64,000 nucleotides of DNA, taken from NCBI GenBank assembly GCA_024336345.1, contig JANFOG010000001.1:3286001-3350000 (forward strand), given 5' to 3'. Source of the DNA: Mariannaea sp. PMI_226. Its lineage: Eukaryota; Ascomycota; Sordariomycetes; Hypocreales; Nectriaceae. The notes below the pieces were generated by a model. It saw nothing but the letters and a program-made list of their open reading frames with translations. It searched no databases and was not told the DNA's origin. Below, piece by piece: positions 33,901-44,239 of the stretch. The stretch's first letter is position 1; each line of letters starts with the position of its first letter. The translations under genes and the position numbers were made by a program.

Positions 33901-36276
33901 GATTCTGGGTTCCTGCACGAAAGCAAACTATGAACATGATGTTCTACAGCTGCAACGGTTTCAGTCTCAGCACCAACTCTGACGAACTGAGCGGCCCTGA
34001 TCCTATGTGGCGTGATGTGTTGAATAATCATCAAACCAACCCATTCCACCTGATGATTGGCGGCGGAGATCAAATTTACAATGACTGCATCGCAGAAGAA
34101 GGAAAGTTGTTCCAGGAATGGTTGGATATTCGCAATCCTACTCACAAGCACACTGCTTCTCTGACCCCTGAGATGCAAGATGAGCTTGAAAGGTTCTATC
34201 TGGAGCGATATTGCATGTGGTACTCGCAAGGCCTTTTCAGTCTGGCAAACTCGCAAATACCCATGGTCAACATGTATGATGATCACGATATCTTCGATGG
34301 ATATGGTTCGTATCCCCATCACAACATGAACTCGCCAGTTTTCCGTGGACTGGGAGCCGTAGCCTTCAAATACTACATGCTCTTCCAGCAGCAGTCGGTC
34401 TTTGATGAGACCGAGGCTACGGAGTCAAGTTGGATTTTGGGAACCAAACCTGGCCCCTATATCGGCGAACTCAGCCGCAGCATTTTCGTGTCTGTCGGCG
34501 CCAAGGCTGCCCTGCTTGCTGTGGACGCCCGTATGGAGAGAACTGAGCACGACGTCATTTCGGATCAAACGTGGGAGAAGATCATGAACCGATTGTATGC
34601 AGAGCTGCGTCGTGGCCAAGTTGAGCATCTTTTGGTTCTGTTGGGTGTTCCAATTGCATACCCGAGATTGGTTTGGCTTGAAAACATGTGAGTATATATC
34701 CATCTACCTATAGGATGTGAGTGAATGAATAGTACTGACACCAATCAAGCTTGACATCTCGACTTATGGATCCCGTAAAGGCTTTAGGTCGGACAGGGAT
34801 GTTTGGCAAAGCTCTCAACAATATTGACGGCGGTGTTGAAGTTCTTGACGATCTAAACGATCACTGGACGGCCAAGAATCACAAGCAAGAGCGCGCCATT
34901 GTTGTAGAGGACCTGCAGGACCTGGCCATTGACAAGTCAGTCCGCGTTACAATTCTCAGGTACGTTCTCATTCCCCTCTGCGACGGGTCGCGAGGGAGAT
35001 TGCTAACTTGAACAGTGGTGATGTGCACTTGGCTGCTGTTGGCCAGTTCTACTCCAACCCTAAGCTAGGATTGCCAAAGCACAAGGATCCGCGATATATG
35101 CCCAACATCGTATCGTCTGCTATTGTAAACGCGCCGCCATCTGATCTCTTGGCAGATGTTCTCAACAAACGAAACAAGGTGCATCACTTTGACAAGCAAA
35201 CAGACGAGAGCATGATCCCCATGTTCCCCACGGGTGTTGATGGAAAGCCTAGAAACAACAAGCACCTCCTCCCACATCGAAACTGGTGCGCAATCCGGGA
35301 ATGGACTCCTGGTGATACCCCACCGCCTTCACCCCCTCTCGCGGCATATGATCGTACTCCTAGCCCGCCGCCGAAGAAGAGTGGTGGCGGAGGCTTGTTC
35401 AGGCGACTGTCCCTGTCAAAAAGCAGGCCACCTACGAGCGCTGGTTCCCAGGATGATCTCGCCTCTCGAGATTCTGTTCGAGGGTCTCGCCCTCCTGTTA
35501 CCCGTGGAGGAGGAGGTCTCTTCCGCAGTCTGTCACGTCGCGGCTCGACAAGCAAGAAGGAGAAGCCGGCCAAACTCACGCGTTCCATGTCAGTCGGCCA
35601 TGACGACGCTCCTAAGAAGAGAGGCTTCTTTAGCTTCAGCCGTCGCAATAGTCAGCAACAGCTAGATGACAGTGGTACTCATGGTAGTTGGGGAGACGAT
35701 CGAGATGATCTTGCGTATAACGATGACTTCTGGGCTGACCCTCCGCCATCTACACGGCGTAGCTCCGGTCTTCGAGGAGGTGCAGCATATGATGAATACA
35801 CCGAAGGTGATGACTCACATTACATGGCGAACCCGCAACCGCCGCGAAGGGCCGCTACCACCGGCTCTCAGGGTCTACATGGGCACTATGCTGCGGAAGA
35901 ACAGCCTCCAACGCGACCCTTCCACCGCACGCCAACCGGATTGTCGACAAAACAGATGAAGAAGGCGGAATTGTTCGAGGTTGACCTTGAGGGTGGATTA
36001 GACATCTGTTTGCATGTTGAAGTGAACCCCAAGGACCCGGCGGGAATTACGATGCCATATCGATTATTAGTCCCCAAACTGCAGTATGAGTACACACCAG
36101 AGGTGGACGACGTTCCCGTAGCCCCTGCAGAGCCAGCACAGCCAGCACAGCCAGCGCAGCCAACTGGGCTGAAGAGACTGCTGAGTCTTCGATCGAAGCC
36201 CAAGAAGCCGCAGCCTCGCCAAGTGGAGACTTACGAGAGTGATGAGGAAGCATATTATCGCCAAGAAGGAATGTAA
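30990..36276 (+). CDS. Giant PhoD-like metallophosphatase-domain protein, 1699 aa
   Basis: PhoD-like enzymes are binuclear metal-dependent phosphatases/phosphodiesterases; the substrate of this fungal cytosolic type is not established here. Four exons: 30990-33198, 33268-34687, 34750-34959 and 35016-36276, with introns of 69, 62 and 56 nt. The first intron is a multiple of three without a stop, so it reads through; its GTAAGC donor, GCTAACG branch site and TATCAG acceptor argue for splicing. Residues 1-700 are disordered, with a DDY/GDY repeat patch at about 348-390. The catalytic core (about 740-1370) shows IGGGDQIYNDCI (about 1000), MYDDHDIFDGYGSYP (about 1073), LVWLENILTSRLMDPVKALG across the second junction and SGDVHLAAVGQFY (about 1281) across the third. 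The tail is basic and Ser-rich with a PAQ repeat near 1650. The next gene on the strand is also a metallophosphatase. Confidence 0.9.
32041..32160 (+). repeat. In-frame DDY/GDY-type repeat in the PhoD-like protein
   Basis: Degenerate GAY-GAY-TAY units encode an alternating acidic/tyrosine run (DDYRDDYPEDYEGDY...). The repeat is part of the disordered N-terminal half. Repeat length may vary between isolates. Confidence 0.75.
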
Positions 36277-37738
36277 TAACGGGTGCATATTAACTTTGGA
36301 GGCAGCGCAGAAGGCATCTTGCTTACTGTAATGAATTGGGGACTCCGTTTAGAGGAATTTGTCAAGCCGCTGCAAGTTGTCAATGGGGTTTGCATTGAAG
36401 GTTGATTTTGACATGACTTTTGGTATCTAGCTTGGTACTTTGGGCATCAGCATTGCGTTGGTTTGTATCTATCTGTTTATATTGGATTGGAGGCGCAAGT
36501 TTGATGATGGATTGGTCGGCACAGGATGCCATATGCATAATGAGGCAATGACAAAAAGTCGGACTAGATCATGACGAGAGCGACTGAGCTACGATTGAGC
36601 GATTGGATTTAATTAGATGCAAACATGATTTAGGACTACAATGTGGAATGAATTATTTCTTATCTTTACCTATTTTATTTTTGACAACGAACAATGACAA
36701 TGTCAGTGGCGCATGGAGAAGTGATCCCAGTAGTCAATATGAAGCTGAGGTTCTGTACGGAATTGTACCTAGATACACACACGTACCTATGCCTAGATTT
36801 ATCCGGAGGACAGCCATTAAAAAGTTGGCTTCTACTGTAGGTTCTTCTGGGCAGGTTTATTTTAGTAGGTACCTACGTAATACCCTTGGAATCCCTGAAC
36901 CACACAGGAGGGGGTTCTGCGGCCCGCTAAAGCAGCCAGCAAGCCCCCTCGACAAAAAACATCCGACCCCTAAAAAAAGACCACCTAGCTAGAGTGATCT
37001 GTACCTACCTACTGTAGGTATCTCTCGATCTGACCAAGGAGCAAATCATTCAGGCCACGGGGTTCGACAGAGGGTGGGATTGACTGGGGGTGCGCCACCA
37101 ACTCACTAGGAGCGAGCCCACCCAACACTAACTCAAGCCTTGAGCGGGGGAGAGGTCCTTTTTTTGTTGTCAAAATCCCCACATCCACGCAGGCTTGTGG
37201 TACTAGTACAGCAATTACTTACTGTATTTGGCTACAGAAGTAGGTACCCAAGGTTATCTCACCAATGGACCATGAGCCACACACTACACTCTACAAGCAC
37301 ACAGACTACACAGCACACGCTACACTTCCTCCTCCTTTTCCCTGTGTTATTTCTCGTATCGAACAGTTCGCAGCTTGCGGATTCACGATTGATTTCGACA
37401 ACAGAAGCTTCTCAGCAATTTTTCACGACAATTAGCGAATACTAATTCATTGAAAAGGATTTTTTTTTTCACCTGCCTTCTTGTTTCCGACATCTCTCTC
37501 TCGCCCCCGAATGGTCAGTCCTTGAGCACCCAGAGCAACCCATTTGAAGGGCAGCAGGTTACGTCAACCAGACACTTTTCCAAAGCACGAGCAAGACAGA
37601 CGAACAGACGAATACACGCACCGAAAGACACGAGCTATACTCATCACCCTCTCCTTCGCGACACACGAGGCCACTAGACCTACAAAGGTACATCTGGTAT
37701 TAGGGGAGGGACCACGAACGTAAGGGCATGGCCCCATC
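36277..37738. other. 1.46-kb intergenic region with palindromic TACCTA motifs
   Basis: This holds the 3' UTR of the PhoD gene and the promoter/leader of the next gene. Perfect short palindromes include GTAGGTACCTAC at 36865-36876 and TACCTACTGTAGGTA at 37006-37020. No supported frame is seen. Confidence 0.55.
36865..37020. repeat. Cluster of GTAGGTAC/TACCTA short palindromes
   Basis: Two perfect palindromes (36865-36876 and 37006-37020) lie within 156 bp. More copies of the same theme occur elsewhere in the window's spacers. Confidence 0.6.
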
Positions 37739-39910
37739 ATGTCGCGCGGCGCCTCCTACAACCACTATGACTCCAGCTCCGGCTTGGACAGCAAAAACCA
37801 CCGCCAGCTGTCATCTTCTGGGAATGGCATAACTTCAGCTCTACAGCCCATAGCCCGAATGATTGTTGCGTGGACGACGGGGCCAGGATGGCATATTGCC
37901 ACCACTTTGGGAGCTCGGGTGTGGCATAGGTTGCGCATCAACCTGACTCCTCGCAGGCTACTGAGCTTCCCTCACATGCTTGTCATAATTTGGTTTCTGG
38001 TTCTGCTGTATGGAGAGAGGTGGATATTTGATAGCAAGGTAGCCGACTGCGAGTGGTCAGATTGGGAGAAATGGGTGGGTTCTAATGCGATCCAACAACG
38101 CCTTTTGCAAAAGAACGCGAGACTAACATTGCGACAGCCCAAAGGAACAAAGCCTCACCGTCTTGTCTTGATTGCCGACCCTCAGATCATCGATCCGCAT
38201 TCTTATCCTGGCCGTCCCTGGCCGCTCAATCCTCTGACCAATGCCATCACCGACAACTACCTCCGCCGTGGCTACAAAGCTCTACAACACCACCTTCATC
38301 CTGACAGTGTTTTCTTCCTGGGCGACCTCTTCGACGGTGGCCGAGAATGGAAGACAAGCCAAGGTAACTTCGTGGACCCCAAATGGGGCCGTTCCCGCTC
38401 TAGCAGCGAAAAGAAACTCGTCGATAGCTGGCATCGCAAGTATGGTGAGGATTTTTGGATGAAAGAATACGAACGATTTGGCAAAATCTTCTTCGACAAC
38501 TGGAAGACGGGCAACAACGAGGCTCCTGGACCCTGGCAGCGTGGGCGGAAACTAGTTGCTAGTCTTCCTGGAAATCATGATCTAGGATTCGGCGCGCAGG
38601 TTCAGGTCCCTGTTCGAGACAGGTTTACCGCTTTCTTTGGGGAGTTGAACCGAGTAGACGTCGTGGGAAACCACACCATTGTGTCTGTCGATACGGTGTC
38701 GTTGAGTGCTGATACCTCTGAAATGCTGAATCAACATGACCTCAGACCAATCTATGGGCCCGTCAACGAATTCTTAGACAATGTCAAGGCTACCAAGCGG
38801 CGAGCCGTTGCGAGGGAGTTGGAATTCTGGAGCGGGACTGACCGAGGGCTGAAGTATACCCATGATGTGGAGGATCTTGCGAAGGCGGATCTTAAACGAT
38901 TCCCTCACACAAATGTTGGCGATGATGCTCCCGAGTTTCCCACCATTCTTCTCACACACGTGCCGCTGTACCGCGAACCCGGAACACCATGCGGACCAAA
39001 ACGCGAGCACTGGCCGCCGACAAAACCGCCAAAGGACCAACAAGGCCCTGTGATTCCAGACAACCGGAACGCCATCAGCGTTGTGGGTGGATATCAGTAC
39101 CAGAATGTTCTCAACGAAGCCGACTCCATCAAGCTTATCAAAAAGGTGGGCAACGTTGTTAATGTCTTCTCCGGTGATGACCATGACTACTGCGAAGTCG
39201 TACACTCTGAAGCCAAGGAAGGGGTTCGTGAGATTACCGTCAAGAGCATAAGCATGGCTATGGGTGTTTCAACGCCCGGTTTTCTTATGCTCAGCATGTA
39301 CAATCCAGTTGACGCACAAGGAAAGCATCTACCGAATTCTCCAGAGGTGACGCTCCAGACGCATCTCTGTCTCCTCCCCAACCAATTCCACACCTACATG
39401 CAGTATATTGTTTTGATTGTTGTATCGCTTGTCCTGCTTATTGTACGAGCTTTTCTTGTCCCTGTCATCCCGCTTTCCCCTTTCGCACTTGAGCCAGAGA
39501 AGCCGTCGACGGCGCTGCCCATGTATAAGGACAAGATGGACCCTCCCGAGCTGCCTAGGACATCCTCCAGGGCTCGAGGGAGCTCATCGTCCGGCACATC
39601 AGGCTACCTACCCTCACGACTTTCTTCTGCTGCTGCCCCACGTGGAGGTCGAAGCTCATCACCTACCCCAACAACGTCCTCACGATGGCAGTCGCGGCGA
39701 GGAGGCCGCAATGGGAAGCGTTGGGGCTGGGGGGCTGACAGCGGGCCGCGGATTCATCTCGAAGATAATCTGTACGACGCTGGCAAGACGGATCGTCGCC
39801 TGGGTGGCAGAAAGGCATTTAGCCTGGTAGTACGTGAACTGTGGACGACGACGTGGCGAGTTGCCTGGATGGTGGTGCTCTTCTGGGTGCATCTTACTCG
39901 CCAGGGCTAA
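37739..39910 (+). CDS. CDC1: Cdc1/Ted1-type ER metallophosphoesterase (GPI-anchor remodelling)
   Basis: Yeast Cdc1 and Ted1 and mammalian PGAP5 are ER/Golgi membrane phosphoesterases that trim ethanolamine phosphate from GPI anchors; cdc1 mutants show Mn-dependent growth defects. I model two exons, 37739-38074 and 38138-39910, giving 702 aa. The 63-nt intron is in frame and stop-free, but it has a GTGGGT donor, a GACTAACA branch site and a GCGACAG end. Removing it joins DWEKW to PKGTKPHRLVLIADPQ, the expected family spacing. Metallophosphoesterase motifs: VLIADPQ (Asp-x-Gln variant), FFLGDLFDGG, LPGNHD, LLTHVPLYR and the signature SGDDHDYCE. Membrane segments: one before the catalytic domain (HMLVIIWFLVLLY, about 80-95), one after it (YIVLIVVSLVLLIVRAFL) and possibly a third at the C-terminus (WMVVLFWVHL). 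Whether it is orthologous to Cdc1 or Ted1 specifically is open. Confidence 0.88.
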   Translation: MSRGASYNHYDSSSGLDSKNHRQLSSSGNGITSALQPIARMIVAWTTGPGWHIATTLGARVWHRLRINLTPRRLLSFPHMLVIIWFLVLLYGERWIFDSKVADCEWSDWEKWVGSNAIQQRLLQKNARLTLRQPKGTKPHRLVLIADPQIIDPHSYPGRPWPLNPLTNAITDNYLRRGYKALQHHLHPDSVFFLGDLFDGGREWKTSQGNFVDPKWGRSRSSSEKKLVDSWHRKYGEDFWMKEYERFGKIFFDNWKTGNNEAPGPWQRGRKLVASLPGNHDLGFGAQVQVPVRDRFTAFFGELNRVDVVGNHTIVSVDTVSLSADTSEMLNQHDLRPIYGPVNEFLDNVKATKRRAVARELEFWSGTDRGLKYTHDVEDLAKADLKRFPHTNVGDDAPEFPTILLTHVPLYREPGTPCGPKREHWPPTKPPKDQQGPVIPDNRNAISVVGGYQYQNVLNEADSIKLIKKVGNVVNVFSGDDHDYCEVVHSEAKEGVREITVKSISMAMGVSTPGFLMLSMYNPVDAQGKHLPNSPEVTLQTHLCLLPNQFHTYMQYIVLIVVSLVLLIVRAFLVPVIPLSPFALEPEKPSTALPMYKDKMDPPELPRTSSRARGSSSSGTSGYLPSRLSSAAAPRGGRSSSPTPTTSSRWQSRRGGRNGKRWGWGADSGPRIHLEDNLYDAGKTDRRLGGRKAFSLVVRELWTTTWRVAWMVVLFWVHLTRQG

Positions 39911-40775
39911 TAAGGGTCCCCCCAATAAAAAATCAATAAATAGGCGGACTGAGGTGTAATGTAAAGGGCAAAGATGTTTTTATAGACTAGGCAGCATCAA
40001 ACTCCAGCACATCTTTTTAAGGCGCAAATGATGGGTTAGCTTTTCTTTTCCTCTTTGTTTTGTACATAATAATATCCATGATCAAAACAACAATGATGCA
40101 TCAACCTAAAAAGAACTCATCGACCAGAGCAATCGGTATGGACGGACGTTGTTGAAGATTGGGGAACCACTCAAGGTGCACTTTCAGGGAGAGGCCACAC
40201 GATGGGAGATTTTTTATAGCGTAAACATGCATGTTTCAGTCTTTGGCTCCGTGATTATTCACTATCGAGTTTGTGGTGAGTATGTTCTAAAACAGAAATA
40301 GCTATATCATTGCTTCATTGAGATACTCCTCTCCCTCCCTCTCTCTCTCTGTGTGTGTTTCTCTGTCCATCTGTCTGGATGTATCTCTCTTTCCGTCTGC
40401 CTGTATGTGTTTCTGTAATTTCATCCTGGTATGTCGTGAGGTCGCAATTCTGGCTGGAATGTCGGTGTGATCCAAGACTCACAGTAGTTGCAGAGATGGT
40501 TGAAAATGTAGTTGCTGCCATATTGTGTTATGTGTGTGCCGTTGAGACTTCAAGTCTATCCAGGCAAATTGCATAGCCAAAACCAACAAACAGACAGTAC
40601 TTGGTTGTCTCCCCAATAGTCTCCAGATCGCGTCTCAAAGGTTGTTTTTGTCATGCTCACCACCACGTTTGGCTGGCAGCTCTCAAGACACACACGCACA
40701 TACCGTCCTTCTTCCACCTTTCCCATCCATGCTCATTTCATTTTCATTAATTTTCTTAATTTTTTTTTTTTCCTT
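39911..40775. other. Convergent intergenic region
   Basis: These 865 bp lie between the converging stops of the Cdc1/Ted1-type gene and CDC26. A pyrimidine-rich simple-sequence patch lies at 40325-40400. No gene was found. Confidence 0.55.
40325..40400. repeat. Pyrimidine-rich simple-sequence patch (CT/TG/CTGT)
   Basis: This is a run of CCCT, CT and GT units followed by degenerate CTGTCT motifs, of the microsatellite type. Confidence 0.65.
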
Positions 40776-41018
40776 TTACCTTGCCCGTCTCGACACACCA
40801 ATTCTGTCATCTCTTGCCCTCCTCAGTCGGGCCTCAGCCGCCTCGGGACTCTGCTGGACTCCCTCCATGCCGGCTGCGGTGGCGGCCGCCTGAGCCTCTG
40901 CGGCGGCAGCCATGCGGGCCTGCTGCGCGGCAATAAGAGCTTCGCGGGCGCGTCGGTCCTCGTAGGATGCAACGTCCTCGGACGTGATGTGTAGGGTTGT
41001 AGCTGGGCGGCGTAGCAT
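40776..41018 (-). CDS. CDC26: Cdc26, small subunit of the anaphase-promoting complex
   Basis: Cdc26 threads its N-terminus into the TPR superhelix of Apc6/Cdc16 and stabilises the APC/C ubiquitin ligase. This 80-aa single-exon protein begins MLRRPATTLHITSEDVASYE, matching the family signature MLRR-x-PT-x-L with an acidic residue pair and a later Glu. It also ends with an RDDRIG motif like other family members. The middle is a long Ala/Gln-rich helix. I start at 41018 because the signature begins exactly with Met-Leu-Arg-Arg; the frame remains open upstream but the extra residues look like leader. The identification rests on a short motif, hence the moderate-high confidence. Confidence 0.82.
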   Translation of the reverse strand: MLRRPATTLHITSEDVASYEDRRAREALIAAQQARMAAAAEAQAAATAAGMEGVQQSPEAAEARLRRARDDRIGVSRRAR

Positions 41019-42034
41019 GTTTGTTGTTGTTTTATGTGTGTGTATGTGCGCGCGATTGCGCCGCGTTGTGATTCCTCCTTTTCGGGGCAGTTTCGAAAAA
41101 TAGCAATTAAAGGATTTCTTCCTGAAGGAATTCAGGGGAGGATGAGGAAGTAACCTGAGAGATAATTGTCTGGGATTCACTCTTGATCAGATGCTACTTT
41201 TCTGGTGTGTGCCCTTTTTTTACAATAAATGAGTGAGAAATGAGAATGAAGATGAATGAGATGAGAGATGATGCTGGCCGCTGTTATTCAGCTCAGTCTT
41301 CCCTCCCAAAAACAAAAAAAAAATCTTAGTCAGATGGTCAGCCAGTACGTTGTGCCTTGTCTTTTGGGATTGTTTGGGGGAGCGTGGAATTGTAAAATAG
41401 CCAGTAGTCCAGTGGAGGAACTGAGAGTCTTGGGGCATCACTGCTCCACAGCATCTATACGTAGGTAACTTATTACTGCCAGTCCTGTGCTGGTGCCATT
41501 GCTCTTGCATGCATGTAACCAACCTCATGGAAATTCACAGCCATCAACTTCAGCCACCATTTCAGTACAGCCATAAACATGGCGGCGCGTATATACAGCT
41601 TGAATTTACAAATTAAAATCAACAATAAGATAATGAATGCAAGTAAAACCATGTACACAATCACAAGCATTCCATATCCTATCAACTCTAAAATTCCGTG
41701 TATTCATCCAGTCGTCAATCGTATAATCAAAGTCCAGTTATTTACGTATCCAAACTTTCTCGGCCTATATTCAGCTTGCGATGGGTATATCACATCCAAT
41801 GAGTTATAGCAGCCAACTCCTTTCAAAACAAAAAAGGAAAAGAAAAGAGAAAAAGGGAAAGGGGAAAAGTAATATATAACGCCTCCTAGCCCGCCCAATT
41901 GCATGCCATGCCATGCCAGTATTTATATGGGAAAAAAAGAAGAAAAAGAAGACGAAAAGGAGAAAACCAAGTTGTAGTAACGGCATCAAAGAACCAAAAG
42001 CAAAAAAAGGAGCAAAGTCTATGCACATCACATT
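41019..42034. other. Intergenic, CDC26 promoter and 3' flank of the 734-aa gene
   Basis: These 1.0 kb are AT-rich. They include purine-rich GAAAA/AAAGG stretches (41822-41870, 41930-41965) that would be polypyrimidine in the minus-strand transcript. No frame of interest. Confidence 0.5.
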
Positions 42035-44239
42035 CTAAGGACTCACACAATACCCAGTCGCATACACATTCTCTGCTTCCCACCTCAGAAACTCTCCCAG
42101 ATCATGATTGAGATTGTAACCCATAGGAACTGGATCATCCCCGTCAGCACTTCCCGGGCTGATGATCAGCGGTAGCATAGGACTCGGCGGACCACTATCA
42201 ATTGAGTTGCGGTTCATGTATGGCTTTGGGTGACCCTCCCCCGTCCATCGCCTCAATCCTTTGCTGTGGAAGAATTTTTCTCTCAAACCCAAGGAGCTCG
42301 GAGAGGACGAGTTCCAGAACCCAGATGGATACTCAGAGTCCACCGGAATAGGGAGCTCCGAGTCCATGTCTACGGTCGATGGTGAGACTGAGATGGTGCT
42401 CCTTGTCGATTCTGACGACGAGAGTACCGGCACATCCTCCGACAGCAGGGTACCGCAAGACTTGAACCCAAACGAGTCAAACCAGGCTGTAATATCGTCA
42501 ACCTGTTTGCGGTCTTCCTCCCATGTTAAATCTGGGAACAAGTCTCCAGCGCCACAGAGAATAGCCATCTGAAATGCTGTCCAGTCCAAGGTATCGTCCA
42601 TTGCCTTCACGTTCTGGCAGATGTCTGCCTTCGAAATCATAATTGAGCCCTGTCGGAACATGGGGTTTGTCAGGGTAAAAGGGGTGCCTGGAAGGTAGAG
42701 AATACCGTTCTTCTCCTCTGCAGGTGCCAGCCGCAAGGGCCGCCTGGCCCTCTTTCGTTGTTTTGCGACCTTATTCGATTTATCATGTTTTGGCGTAGCC
42801 ACCGAAACTTCGGGTATCGGCGGTAGTGGCTTTTGCACTGGTGGGATGCTGAACCTCACAGCTGTTTTATCCAGTGAAGTAGGGACTGGAGTGGTTGGAG
42901 CTTCCGTATTGTCCATCACGTCTTCCACCTGATACGTCAAGGGTTTCAAATATATCTCGTCTGCGGAGGAGTTCCTTTCCAGCTTAAAGTCCTGACACAT
43001 GATGTCCTCGTTGAGGGATGAGCAATTGGGTTCCTCTTCCAGGATCATGTCCATCTCGGCATCAGAAACCTCGATAAGTAACGGTAGATCTTCCATGTGA
43101 AATGGTGCAAGTTGTACCTCGGAGCTTTCTGATAAGCTTTTGCGGTTTGAGTCGCACGACTCTACATCTTCTTTATCCTGCATATTCTCTTGAGCCCATT
43201 CTTCCTGCCGTGCTTGCTCTCGTCTCCTCATGAGTTGCTCCAACCTCTCCGGTGTGAGCATCTCATCCGCCTCGATACGTTTGAAACGCTGACCAGTGAG
43301 AATTTCGGTCAAGTTCTCTGGTAATGCCCATGATCGAAGACCCCGCATCTGAGCTCGCCTGGGATGGGTACCGTAGAACATGGGCCGTTTGTTGCTCTTT
43401 TTTCTTTTGGGCTTCATGACAGATGCTGTCCGGGCAGGTGACGCGAGGGGGGATGGAATATCTCTGGATTTCGTTTGCTTGTTGAGTCTCAGTGGTAGAG
43501 GCTTTGGCGCTATCCTCCTTTGTGATGTCAATAGAGGCGCTGGAGAGGTGGCCCTGATAGCTTCTTGGATTGGTTGAGGGCAGGGTGACACATTTTTGAG
43601 ATCGGTTCCAGCAGCCAAACACGCATCTTCAATTCTCAAAACTGGAGGATCTAATATAGTGACTGAGTTGGTGGATGTTTCTTTGTTGAATGCAGTCAAA
43701 CTGCTCGTGGACTGGTTGTCAGAATGGCTGGTGCCAGGGGGCGTAGACAAAGAGAGAGGGGGGGTTGGGCGAATTTCACTGAAAGAAGGGTCCCAGTTCA
43801 GAATGCTATCAAGTCCAATACTTGGCCTTGGCGGTCGTACCGGTGGTATAGAACAGCGGCGGCCTTGTATTTGGCCAGGAAGACAAAGGCTCGACGAAGC
43901 TTTCATGTCTGATGAAGTCCCCGCAAAGCCAAGCTTCTGTGCTTCTTGGCTTGGCAGTAGGTCGCAGGTTGAGGAGAAGGCTTGCCCAAAAGACGTCTGA
44001 GGTAGCGATATGTTAACTCGGTGATTACTGCGGATTCCTCTGGCCTCGATGCTTTCGGTTGAAGGCGAACGCTTCTTCCTGGTTGTTGGGATCCATGATC
44101 TTGAACGTTTATGTTTTCGAACGGCTTTGGTCGCAGAGCACGATCCATCTGTGTCCCAGTCTCCTGAGCAATCGATATCATGATCTCTAGATTTCGTCCG
44201 AGTAGGGCTCAATAATCTTCGAAACGAGAGTCCTGTCAT
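42035..44239 (-). CDS. Uncharacterised, mostly disordered nuclear-type protein, 734 aa
   Basis: One exon encodes 734 residues starting MTGLSFRRLLSPTRTKSRDH. I do not recognise the family. Basic clusters suggest nuclear targeting: KAVRKHKRSRSW and TTRKKRSPS near residues 38-60, and KPKRKKSNKRP near 285. Two segments look conserved or structured. One is about 300-350 (RSWALPENLTEILTGQRF, then TPERLEQLMRRREQARQEEW), a helix-rich block. The other is about 550-620 (GILYLPGTPFTLTNPMFRQG, then DICQNVKAMDDTLDWTAFQM and WEEDRKQVDDITAWFDSFGF). The rest is Ser/Pro-rich and acidic. Splicing is not needed to keep the frame. The layout of basic N-terminus, short helical modules and acidic linkers fits a regulatory or cell-cycle scaffold, but this is only inference. 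Confidence 0.78.
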   Translation of the reverse strand: MTGLSFRRLLSPTRTKSRDHDIDCSGDWDTDGSCSATKAVRKHKRSRSWIPTTRKKRSPSTESIEARGIRSNHRVNISLPQTSFGQAFSSTCDLLPSQEAQKLGFAGTSSDMKASSSLCLPGQIQGRRCSIPPVRPPRPSIGLDSILNWDPSFSEIRPTPPLSLSTPPGTSHSDNQSTSSLTAFNKETSTNSVTILDPPVLRIEDACLAAGTDLKNVSPCPQPIQEAIRATSPAPLLTSQRRIAPKPLPLRLNKQTKSRDIPSPLASPARTASVMKPKRKKSNKRPMFYGTHPRRAQMRGLRSWALPENLTEILTGQRFKRIEADEMLTPERLEQLMRRREQARQEEWAQENMQDKEDVESCDSNRKSLSESSEVQLAPFHMEDLPLLIEVSDAEMDMILEEEPNCSSLNEDIMCQDFKLERNSSADEIYLKPLTYQVEDVMDNTEAPTTPVPTSLDKTAVRFSIPPVQKPLPPIPEVSVATPKHDKSNKVAKQRKRARRPLRLAPAEEKNGILYLPGTPFTLTNPMFRQGSIMISKADICQNVKAMDDTLDWTAFQMAILCGAGDLFPDLTWEEDRKQVDDITAWFDSFGFKSCGTLLSEDVPVLSSSESTRSTISVSPSTVDMDSELPIPVDSEYPSGFWNSSSPSSLGLREKFFHSKGLRRWTGEGHPKPYMNRNSIDSGPPSPMLPLIISPGSADGDDPVPMGYNLNHDLGEFLRWEAENVYATGYCVSP

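Noticed and set aside
33708..34322. 204-codon frame antisense to the PhoD-like core
   Set aside because: It lies wholly inside a confident exon on the other strand, and its openness follows from codon bias there.
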